Positions 1 to 6,387 of a stretch of 23,803 bases of DNA are shown here, piece by piece (the first letter of the stretch is position 1; each line of letters starts with the position of its first letter). The notes under the pieces are model-generated. The model searched no databases. It was not told the origin of the DNA and saw nothing but the letters and a program-made list of their open reading frames with translations. The DNA is from a virus: positions 1 through 23,803 of IMG/VR virus record IMGVR_UViG_3300028615_000080; one strand, 5' to 3'. Position numbers and translations under genes: made by a program.

Positions 1-1611
1 GATACTCAGACTTCCCCTGAGGTTGGCGGCGCGGTATTTTTGAAGCTGTTATATCGTGGTGGCGCTGCGTCGATTACAGACACAGTGGCGGCGGCTTCAA
101 CTAATTCGACTACTACTCTTGATTTAGTTACGGGTGGTTTGACACCAGCAGCTCATGTTGGTACTCAGGTGTATTCGGTGGAGTTAGACGAGTTTACTAC
201 TATTACGGCCAACACAGCTTCACAGATTACTGTAAGCCCAGCGTTTTCTGCAATCCCTTCTGATGCTTCGGCTATTCATATTATGACTGTAACCGAGTCT
301 GAAGGTGTTATTAATGGTTCGGCTGGTTCGGCTACTTCGTTGACTACCACTATTACTGGAGTAGCTGGGGATAACCTGAATCTCACTTTTAATGCTGGTG
401 AGACTCTTGCTGAGTTAGTGGCTCGCATTAATGCGAATACTAATTATCTGGCAACTATTCCCGCGGGTATTAATGGTGCGCTTACTGTTGTGGAGGACTT
501 TGATTTTGGGCCTAACACAACTCTAAATTTAAATAATTCTCCTACTTTAACTTCGGAAGGTTTTAGGCAGGACAATGTTGCATTAATTAACTACTTTAAT
601 ACTCAATCAGAGTATGTGTCGGCAGTGCGCTCGACTGGTGGTTCATTAGATGGTTGTTGCCCACCAAATGCTACTGCAGAGGCTTATTACTTCTCTGGTG
701 GAACTCGCGGTATTTCTACTAATACTGATTTCCAAAATGGGTTTGATGCGTTGCTGTTAGTTAGAGCAAATTCTGTTGTGCCTCTTATTGACCAAGATTT
801 GAATAATGAAGGATTTAGCAGCACTGCCACTTGGTCTTCTGTTGCAGCTCAATTAGGTGCACATGTTGTCGCAGCTAGAGGCGCTTCAACTTCTGAGCGA
901 GGTGGCTTCATTGGGTTCCGAGGAACGAAGACTGCAATTATTGATGCTGCGAATAGCCTGAATGATGCAGATGTTCAGCTGGTTTGTCAGAATCCGACGG
1001 CTCTTAATTCCGCGGGCACTCTTCAAGAGTTTGGTCCTCGATTACTGGCTGTTATTGGTGCGGGTATGCGAGCCGGTGTTGTGGAAGTTGGTGAGCCTCT
1101 TACTCACAAGTTCTTACGTGTTAGCGGCTTGACTCAGGATTCGTCTTGGGACCCGACTGACACAACTGATGCTGCTGAGTTAATCCTGAATGGTGTATTG
1201 TTTGCTGAGGCCATTGATGGATTGGGCGTTCGTTGGGTTCGAGATCTGACTACATATGTTCAGGATGATAACTTGGCGTATTCGGAAGGCTCGGTTCGAG
1301 ATGCTGTTCGGTTTACAGCTTTTGGGTTGCGTGAGACTATTGTTAATAGGTTCACGGGTAAGAAAGCAACACCAGCTACGGCGGCCAATATTAAGGATGT
1401 GGCTTCTTCGTATCTAGAGTTGCTACGCGGAGATAATATAATTGTGGATTCTACGGACCCAGCAACTGGGTCTACTGTTAGGGCTTACCATAATCTTAAG
1501 GTGGTCCTTAGTGGAGATGTTCTCAAACTTAACGTAGGGATATTCCCTGTTCCTGGAATTAACTTCACACTTCAGGAGATATTCCTTCAGCTGCCAACAC
1601 AGGCTGCTTAA
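1..1611 (+). CDS. Tail sheath protein, 5' end cut by window
   Basis: The frame is open from base 1 (it reads DTQTSPEVGGAVFLKLLYRG), so the gene starts upstream. The TTG at 40 is only an internal codon. The visible part is 536 residues. The C-terminal ~130 residues have the usual sheath fold signature: GVRWVRDLTTYV, then a basic helix region with LRETIVNRFTGK, then LLRGDNIIV and the final beta strands. The sheath polymerises around the tail tube and contracts to drive it through the host envelope. The N-terminal part carries an inserted beta-rich module (about 65-290) resembling modules in the baseplate genes downstream. A CC pair sits at SLDGCCPPNA. The position immediately upstream of tube, chaperone and tape measure genes agrees with P2 FI. 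The family call is from recognition of the C-terminal pattern, not from a search. Confidence 0.88.
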   Translation, partial: DTQTSPEVGGAVFLKLLYRGGAASITDTVAAASTNSTTTLDLVTGGLTPAAHVGTQVYSVELDEFTTITANTASQITVSPAFSAIPSDASAIHIMTVTESEGVINGSAGSATSLTTTITGVAGDNLNLTFNAGETLAELVARINANTNYLATIPAGINGALTVVEDFDFGPNTTLNLNNSPTLTSEGFRQDNVALINYFNTQSEYVSAVRSTGGSLDGCCPPNATAEAYYFSGGTRGISTNTDFQNGFDALLLVRANSVVPLIDQDLNNEGFSSTATWSSVAAQLGAHVVAARGASTSERGGFIGFRGTKTAIIDAANSLNDADVQLVCQNPTALNSAGTLQEFGPRLLAVIGAGMRAGVVEVGEPLTHKFLRVSGLTQDSSWDPTDTTDAAELILNGVLFAEAIDGLGVRWVRDLTTYVQDDNLAYSEGSVRDAVRFTAFGLRETIVNRFTGKKATPATAANIKDVASSYLELLRGDNIIVDSTDPATGSTVRAYHNLKVVLSGDVLKLNVGIFPVPGINFTLQEIFLQLPTQAA

Positions 1612-1630
1612 TTAACACGAGAGAGATATA

Positions 1631-1634
1631 GGAG
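1631..1634 (+). promoter_or_regulatory. Ribosome binding site for the 424-aa gene
   Basis: GGAG lies eight bases before the ATG at 1643 and supports that start. The 31-base gap after the sheath stop contains no terminator, so both genes are probably on one transcript. Confidence 0.6.
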
Positions 1635-1642
1635 TTTAAATA

Positions 1643-2917
1643 ATGCCTACTTTGCCTAATTTGACTACAGATTTTCTGACGAGAGTTAAGAATGATTTGT
1701 CGGTAGGCTCCGACCTGGCTACACCAGGTTCAGGCGATATCCGGGGTGCGGCTGCGAATTATGTACGTGCTCAGGATATGGCTACTGTGTTGGAGCTGCT
1801 GGCGGATTCTCTTAGCAAAACTATTGCCACGGCGACACTAACTTTTTCCACCAATGCGGCTAACGCTGAAACCGTTACCATTGGGGGTGTAGTGTATACC
1901 TGGGCTACTTCGCCATCGGCTGCTTATGAAGTTGATGTGGGGGGTACTGCTGCTGCTTCTGTTACTAACTTGGTGGACGCAATTAACGGCACGGGTACTC
2001 CAGGCACAACGTATGGTGAGGGTACAGAGCCTCACCCGGTTGTGACTGCGGTGGATGGTGCTGGTGACACAGTGGTTGTGTCTGCTACTCATGCGCCTGG
2101 TACAGCTGGGAATATTACCACTGGTGAAACTATGGGTGGTGGCTCTTGGGATGGCAATCTAACTGGTGGTTCGGATGGTCTTCCTTTAACTGCGACAGGT
2201 GGTTCAACGACTACTTTTGTGGATGGGGCCTCTACATTTGTGGCTGGTGCTCATGAAGGATGGACGTTTACATTTGATGCGGCGACTACAACTGCAGATC
2301 TTCGTGGTGTGAGTGCGGTAGTTGCTTCTAATACTACAACTACTTTGACTTTCACTTCTACTTTGCCAGCGGCAGTGGTTTCGGGTGATGATGGTGTGTT
2401 AGTCAATACGGCTCTTGATGGACATGTTTTGGAGCTTCGTCAGGGTCGTACAAATCGTGCGGATGCCCCACCGGCTAATGTGTATGGTACCAATCGTCAG
2501 ATGACTGATGCTCTGATTATTCTTCTGAACCAAATGGGCGGAACATTATCGGAGCGTACTCTTAGTCGTCCAGGTTTACAGACAGGTACTGGTTCTACTA
2601 CTACACGAGTAGTTTTGGCTACTGCGGACATTCCATTTAGGATTGATGAATTCAAGAATGCCAAGGTGGCTGTTAGTGGTGAGACTCCTCGTTTTGCAAT
2701 TAGTAATGATGAGTCTTCGGTTCTTTTAAATGCGGCATTGTCTAGCGCGCCTTCGTCTGGTACGGCAGTTACGATTACTGTTCCAGCGGATACAGCGAAT
2801 AGTAACTTTGTTAAGACGGTGACGCACCCAGGCGGGCAGCCAGGGGAAAATGCATACTTGTCTGATTTGGTTCAGCAAGTCCAAGATGCGGTTGAAGCAT
2901 TTACGTTGCCCACGTAA
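1643..2917 (+). CDS. Structural protein of unknown role between sheath and tube
   Basis: This 424-residue protein is not one I recognise by family. The N-terminal ~60 residues look helical (FLTRVKNDL, MATVLELLADSLSKTI). Residues ~60-180 form a Thr/Gly/Val-rich beta domain (ETVTIGGVVYTW, NLVDAINGTG) of a kind common in phage virion proteins. Residues ~183-255 are a second beta module that closely matches part of the 1111-residue baseplate protein (16170-16410), including the shared string LPAAVVSGD. The C-terminal part (LIILLNQMGG, LVQQVQDAVEAF) is partly helical. There is no signal peptide or membrane segment. It follows the sheath by 31 bases with a good RBS and is followed by a terminator, so it probably shares the sheath transcript and is virion-associated. 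In P2 and Mu, sheath and tube are adjacent, so this gene is an addition. It could be a sheath-terminator, collar or decoration component, which is inference only. Confidence 0.7.
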   Translation: MPTLPNLTTDFLTRVKNDLSVGSDLATPGSGDIRGAAANYVRAQDMATVLELLADSLSKTIATATLTFSTNAANAETVTIGGVVYTWATSPSAAYEVDVGGTAAASVTNLVDAINGTGTPGTTYGEGTEPHPVVTAVDGAGDTVVVSATHAPGTAGNITTGETMGGGSWDGNLTGGSDGLPLTATGGSTTTFVDGASTFVAGAHEGWTFTFDAATTTADLRGVSAVVASNTTTTLTFTSTLPAAVVSGDDGVLVNTALDGHVLELRQGRTNRADAPPANVYGTNRQMTDALIILLNQMGGTLSERTLSRPGLQTGTGSTTTRVVLATADIPFRIDEFKNAKVAVSGETPRFAISNDESSVLLNAALSSAPSSGTAVTITVPADTANSNFVKTVTHPGGQPGENAYLSDLVQQVQDAVEAFTLPT

Positions 2918-2922
2918 TTTTT

Positions 2923-2984
2923 AGGAAGGGGAAGGTTGCTGTTGTCCCCTCCGGTAATCTTCCCCTACCTAATTTTTCTTTTTT
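2923..2984 (+). terminator. Rho-independent terminator after the sheath gene pair
   Basis: Arms at 2923-2937 and 2956-2970 pair over 14 of 15 positions, with one A-A mismatch and one G-T pair. They include a GGGGAAG/CTTCCCC core and close an 18-base loop. A T-rich tract (T5-C-T6) follows at 2973-2984. It lies 5 bases after a stop codon and is the only strong terminator I see in the window. Confidence 0.88.
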
Positions 2985-2988
2985 GTTG

Positions 2989-2996
2989 TATAATTA
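2989..2996 (+). promoter_or_regulatory. Possible late promoter for tail tube gene (TATAAT box)
   Basis: TATAATTA starts 5 bases after the terminator T-tract. The expected transcript start (~3001) would leave a very short leader containing the RBS AGGAG (3004-3008) and the ATG at 3015. No convincing -35 box is present at 17 bases upstream (TACCTA). It would therefore have to be a T4-late-like promoter (consensus TATAAATA) or need an activator. AT-richness makes a chance TATAAT plausible, so the support comes from placement between terminator and tube gene. Confidence 0.38.
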
Positions 2997-3014
2997 GATA
3001 TTTAGGAGAGTCAT

Positions 3015-3482
3015 ATGGCTTCTAAAACATTTTCTGGTGCTAGGGCAGTTTTCTTCATCGATAGTGGTGGGGGTCCTGTACCTGTTGCTTTTGCGGGCGG
3101 CGTCAGTGGCGAAGAGTTAATTGATTACGAGCCTATCGATGTATTAGGTTTGCTTGAGGTGCGTGAACACGTGCCGGTTGCTTATCGCACTAGTATCAAT
3201 GCTCAGATTTTTAGGGTTGTGAATGATTCGTTGAAAGCTCAGGGTATTATGCCCGTGCAAGACGAGATTATTACGTCTGGTGATTTAGAAGCCTTAGTTC
3301 GTGATGAAGGTAAGGCTCGATTAGGCGGAACTACAACTGGTCTTACCAATGAAACAATTCAACTGTTTCAAGGCGTGCGGTGTTCTGGTCATAGTTTTGA
3401 TATTACAGCACGTGGTGTTGTGCAGGAGAACGTGACGTTTGTAGCGATTAGGACAGTAGATGAGCTTGAGAATCCTATCTAA
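3015..3482 (+). CDS. Tail tube protein
   Basis: This 155-residue protein has the size and pattern of a contractile-phage tail tube subunit, which forms the inner rigid tube through which DNA passes. Visible signatures are an N-terminal strand-rich start (SGARAVFFIDSGG), the stretch GVSGEELIDYEPIDVLGL, EVREHVPVAYRTSINAQIF, and a final strand pair SFDITARGVVQENVTFVAIR. RBS AGGAG lies 6 bases before the ATG. It sits after the sheath and before the tail chaperone, equivalent to P2 FII. A dedicated terminator and possible promoter just upstream suggest separate control, as expected for one of the most abundant tail proteins. Assignment is from pattern and context. Confidence 0.85.
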   Translation: MASKTFSGARAVFFIDSGGGPVPVAFAGGVSGEELIDYEPIDVLGLLEVREHVPVAYRTSINAQIFRVVNDSLKAQGIMPVQDEIITSGDLEALVRDEGKARLGGTTTGLTNETIQLFQGVRCSGHSFDITARGVVQENVTFVAIRTVDELENPI

Positions 3483-3508
3483 CTAATAATTTACAATAAG
3501 AGGGGTTT

Positions 3509-3988
3509 ATGAAAAAACAGCATATTTTTGAGATCAATTATAGGTCAGAAGTTGATGACACCACTTATAGTGGAACTTTTACGGCTAAGAAGTTATCAGT
3601 TCGAGATCAATCTAAACTTAATGTAAGAAAGGCTCAGTTGAATGGTGGACTTTACCACATGCCCGACAATCCTGGATGTGGTATTGATGAATACACAGAC
3701 GAGTTTAATCAAATTTTGGCTCACCTGGAAGTGGCTATTATCAACGCTCCCCAGTGGTGGGATTTGGATCAGATAGGGGATAGCGGTGTTATTGTCGAGG
3801 TCTTTAAGGAGGTGGCCACTTTCGAAAATAGCTTTCTTACACGAGGGAATCAAGACCTCCATACAGGACAGCAATCACTTAGTCAGTCTGGCCAAGGCGG
3901 AAGCCAAGAGAATGTTGGTCAAGCCAACTCTACAGGAGCAGCTTCAGTTGTGGTGGACGAAAAAGTACAATCTGCCTTGGAACCATAA
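3509..3988 (+). CDS. Tail assembly chaperone, short (zero-frame) product
   Basis: This 159-residue protein is the gpG/gpE-type chaperone that coats the tape measure protein during tail assembly and is absent from mature virions. Residues 1-~105 form the conserved part: beta start (HIFEINYRSEVDD), TFTAKKLSVRDQSKLNVRKAQ, NQILAHLEVAIINAPQWW, and IVEVFKEVATFENSF. A Gln/Gly/Ser-rich tail follows. An AGAGGGG RBS lies directly before the ATG. The last ~25 bases overlap a second frame that encodes the conserved extension, reached by frameshift near 3960-3965. The position between tube and tape measure is the standard one. Confidence 0.85.
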   Translation: MKKQHIFEINYRSEVDDTTYSGTFTAKKLSVRDQSKLNVRKAQLNGGLYHMPDNPGCGIDEYTDEFNQILAHLEVAIINAPQWWDLDQIGDSGVIVEVFKEVATFENSFLTRGNQDLHTGQQSLSQSGQGGSQENVGQANSTGAASVVVDEKVQSALEP

Positions 3989-4352
3989 TCTGTTTCAGTC
4001 TAGTTCAGTAGAAGATCTCCTAGTTGAGTTTTATGTAGATCTGTTTATGGAGATGCCTTCGGAGAAGTATCGTCAAGAAGATGGTACATACCGCATTACT
4101 GATTCAGACGACCCATATATTAATAAGTGGGAAGAGGAGATTGCTTCTGGCGCCATTCCTAATATGGAAGAGGCGTTTACTCCTGCCCAGTTGGAGTGGT
4201 ATAAGAGAATTAGAAAGAAGCAGTCTGTCTTAGTTGACCCAGCTTTTAATAGAAGTTTGAGCCCGTCTAGTACTCAAACTAGACGTGTTTCTTCTACTTC
4301 TAAAGGGCCTTCATGGCAGACTTTAGAAGATATGCAGTTTGGTGATGAATAA
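3786..4352 (+). CDS. Frameshift extension of the tail assembly chaperone (gpGT-like T part)
   Basis: This frame is open from 3777, but the GTG at 3786 has no RBS and the residues before ~3963 look like a shadow of the chaperone frame. The meaningful part starts at KKYNLPWNHNLF (from 3963) and continues with VEDLLVEFYVDLFMEM, ITDSDDPYINKWEEEI and a Ser-rich end, about 130 residues to the stop at 4352. This is the typical C-terminal extension of chaperone fusion proteins made by recoding. The extension binds tail tube subunits while the N-terminal part binds the tape measure (known for lambda gpGT). It lies one base forward of the chaperone frame, so a +1 or -2 shift is needed. The stop overlaps the next ATG (TAATG). 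Confidence 0.8.
   Translation: MLLSRSLRRWPLSKIAFLHEGIKTSIQDSNHLVSLAKAEAKRMLVKPTLQEQLQLWWTKKYNLPWNHNLFQSSSVEDLLVEFYVDLFMEMPSEKYRQEDGTYRITDSDDPYINKWEEEIASGAIPNMEEAFTPAQLEWYKRIRKKQSVLVDPAFNRSLSPSSTQTRRVSSTSKGPSWQTLEDMQFGDE
3959..3967 (+). other. Probable programmed frameshift site (GAAAAAGTA)
   Basis: In the chaperone frame the codons are GAA AAA GTA. A tRNA-Lys on AAA can slip +1 onto AAG (3963-3965) or -2 onto the first AAA (3960-3962). Both land in the frame that reads YNLPWN. The joined proteins would read VVVDEK-YNLPW (+1) or VVVDEK-K-YNLPW (-2). The zero frame stops at 3986-3988, 21 bases downstream, and the second frame is open throughout the overlap. Confidence 0.65.
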
Positions 4353-4645
4353 TGCCCCCTAAGTCAGCCGTAACGCCCAAGTTTAATGCTCTTATTAAAC
4401 AGTTTAAAGAGCTGAGGGAAAAGAGTATGGGCGATGCTCGTACTAACCTTAGGGATTTAACTAAAGTACAAGGTACTACTACTAAAATATATGATGTTCA
4501 GGCTAAGGCTGATAAAGCACATACAAAAGCCTTAAAAGAGCAGCTTAAGCTTCAAGAAAAGATGTTTAAGCTTCAGCGTCAAATGATTTCTGATGGAGGG
4601 GGGGGCTTGGCTTTATGCCTCGTAGGTGGATGCCTGCTGCCTTAG
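4352..4645 (+). CDS. N-terminal part of tape measure protein, or small coiled-coil protein
   Basis: This 97-residue frame begins at an ATG overlapping the chaperone-extension stop (TAATG). Residues ~10-85 are a strongly charged helix (FNALIKQFKELREKSMG, KALKEQLKLQEKMFKLQRQM) typical of the start of a tape measure protein. It ends shortly after a G8 tract with an unlikely Cys/Leu/Gly tail (LALCLVGGCLLP). A -1 shift at the tract joins it to the next frame as SDGGGGLGFMPRRW, giving a tape measure of about 685 residues with a coiled N-terminus followed by a hydrophobic segment. It may be a recoded gene, an assembly error in the homopolymer, or a true separate gene. Confidence 0.7.
   Translation: MPPKSAVTPKFNALIKQFKELREKSMGDARTNLRDLTKVQGTTTKIYDVQAKADKAHTKALKEQLKLQEKMFKLQRQMISDGGGGLALCLVGGCLLP
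4598..4605 (+). other. G8 tract at the tape measure frame break
   Basis: Eight consecutive G lie where the 97-residue frame (codons GGA GGG GGG GGC) meets the -1 frame that encodes the rest of the tape measure. The -1 frame is open from 4594. Ribosomal -1 slippage (G GGG GGC), polymerase slippage adding one G, or a sequencing undercount of a G9 run would all restore one continuous frame. Confidence 0.7.
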
Positions 4646-6381
4646 CTGCGGGAGCTATTTTTAGTTTAGTTGGTGCGATTCGAGGCCAATTTAGTGGGGC
4701 TATTGATAAGTACGCGGGTACATTAAAAGCTCGTAGAGGTATTGCAGCTGGTATACCTACAGGTCAAGCTGAGTCATTATATGGACTCGGTGGGGGTATG
4801 TTTGCTCCTGAAGAGGTCTTACAGCAAGCTCGTCCACTTACTCGGGCTGTAGGTGTTAGAGGGCAACAGTTTCCTAAAGCTGCTTTAAACACTATCTTAA
4901 CTTCTGTTGTGGAGGATATGATAGAATTCCCACAAGCTCAGGGTTTTATGAAAACTTTAGTTCAGGCTGGTGTTCCCACACAACAGTTTGTGTCTGAGGG
5001 TGGACAGGGTATTCGTATATACAAAAAGGTTACAACTGATGCTTTTGCTTCTGGTTTAGAGAAGGGTCGTTTTGGGGAGCATCTTGAAAACGTAGATATG
5101 ATTGCCCAGTCTATAGGGCAAGCACAACCAGGGCGCATTGATGCAGCTGCTATTTCTAGTTTATTAGCTGAGCTAGGAGCCATTGGTCCTGGATTTAGAG
5201 GAGAGCGTGGTAGGGGTACTTTGGCTACTTTGCAGCAGGGCTTTATGACTGCGGCGATGGGTGGTGGAGACCCTGCGGCGCGTGCTTTAATGCTTCAATC
5301 TCAGGGTTTTGGCATGCCCGGGGCGGGTCGAGTTAGTTTTTTTGAGGCTATTCGAGGACTTGAGGAAGGTTTAACAGCGGATAATTTAAAGAAAGCTTTA
5401 GACGTTTCTATCCGTGCTGGAGGTATCAGTGCGGGTGAGAATCCTGCTGAATATGCTGGGTTTATTCTAAAAAATATGTTTAAAGGACTGTCACAGACTA
5501 GGTCCGAAGCTTTGTTAGAAGCTTTTATGGCGGGCGGAGCTGATTTAGAGAAAAACCCAGCATTGCGTAAGCAGTTGAAGCTTGCTCAGGAAGAAACAAA
5601 GCCTTTAGATAAACAGACTGTAGAGGAGTTACAAACTAGTAATCAAATTAACAGAGAGTTAATTGGGCAAGGAAAAGAGCTTTTTAAAGTATCTCAGGAT
5701 ATTAGACACGAGTTGGTGAGCTTAATTGGTCAGCTTTTGCCTGTGGCTAAGGATATATTACTAGCGGTTAAGGATTTGGTTAGATTGGTTAGTAAGGCTG
5801 TTGAAGCTTTTAAGAGTTCTTTTACGGCTGAGGAATTTGCTGAAACTCAGGTTGAAAAAATTAGAGCTGTTTCAGATCCTGATGAACAGATGAAGTTACT
5901 GAAAGGTAATTTAGAAGCAGCTCGATTGGCTTTTAAGAGTGATGCGCCATTAAAGGATCGCAATGATTGGATTGGCAATATTGCTAAGGGTTTACGTAGT
6001 AAGGCTAATGCCGATATACAAAAGTTAACTCTTACTCCTGGTATGGAGATGCCCATGAGGGTTTCCGACCAAGAGAAAATAAAGCAGCAGCATTTACAAT
6101 CGTCTTATGATGAGTTTGTGAAGATTATCAATGAGGATTTAAAACAGCTTGAGGAATTTAAAAAGAACAAAGATAAAGCTGACCAAGATGCGAAAAGAAT
6201 GGAAAGAGAGGATAGGCAACGACGAGAGCGGGAGAAGACAGAGCAGCAGTCTCGTAGAGAGGACACTATTAAAGATACTCTTAAAGCAGAACTAGGAGAT
6301 AGAGCTGCTAGTATGATTACGAGTGCGAAGAGTTCTGGGATTCCTACTCCTCATGTAGCTTCACGAAGTAAGCCTGTTTAA
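4615..6381 (+). CDS. Tape measure protein (main part)
   Basis: This 588-residue protein fits the tail tape measure, which sets tail length and occupies the tube lumen before DNA release. Residues ~5-22 are hydrophobic (AALAAGAIFSLVGAI). A helical, Gly/Ala-rich middle contains several amphipathic segments, including one at ~360-400 (LVSLIGQLLPVAKDILLAV). The C-terminus is a highly charged coiled coil (KRMEREDRQRREREKTEQQ) ending in a Ser/Pro-rich tail. The ATG at 4615 has a G-rich sequence (GGAGGGG) rather far upstream, so independent initiation is possible. However, the Gly linker and helix encoded just upstream in another frame suggest fusion with the 97-residue frame. The position after the chaperone supports the call, which rests on architecture since tape measures diverge strongly. 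Confidence 0.82.
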   Translation: MPRRWMPAALAAGAIFSLVGAIRGQFSGAIDKYAGTLKARRGIAAGIPTGQAESLYGLGGGMFAPEEVLQQARPLTRAVGVRGQQFPKAALNTILTSVVEDMIEFPQAQGFMKTLVQAGVPTQQFVSEGGQGIRIYKKVTTDAFASGLEKGRFGEHLENVDMIAQSIGQAQPGRIDAAAISSLLAELGAIGPGFRGERGRGTLATLQQGFMTAAMGGGDPAARALMLQSQGFGMPGAGRVSFFEAIRGLEEGLTADNLKKALDVSIRAGGISAGENPAEYAGFILKNMFKGLSQTRSEALLEAFMAGGADLEKNPALRKQLKLAQEETKPLDKQTVEELQTSNQINRELIGQGKELFKVSQDIRHELVSLIGQLLPVAKDILLAVKDLVRLVSKAVEAFKSSFTAEEFAETQVEKIRAVSDPDEQMKLLKGNLEAARLAFKSDAPLKDRNDWIGNIAKGLRSKANADIQKLTLTPGMEMPMRVSDQEKIKQQHLQSSYDEFVKIINEDLKQLEEFKKNKDKADQDAKRMEREDRQRREREKTEQQSRREDTIKDTLKAELGDRAASMITSAKSSGIPTPHVASRSKPV

Positions 6382-6387
6382 TATTAT

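Noticed and set aside
40-42. TTG at 40 as the start of the sheath gene
   Set aside because: The frame is open to base 1 with sheath-like sequence, and there is no RBS before the TTG.
3786-3962. Independent start (GTG) for the chaperone extension frame
   Set aside because: No RBS precedes the GTG, and the residues before KKYNLPWN overlap a well-formed chaperone frame and look like a shadow. Frameshift expression explains the frame better.
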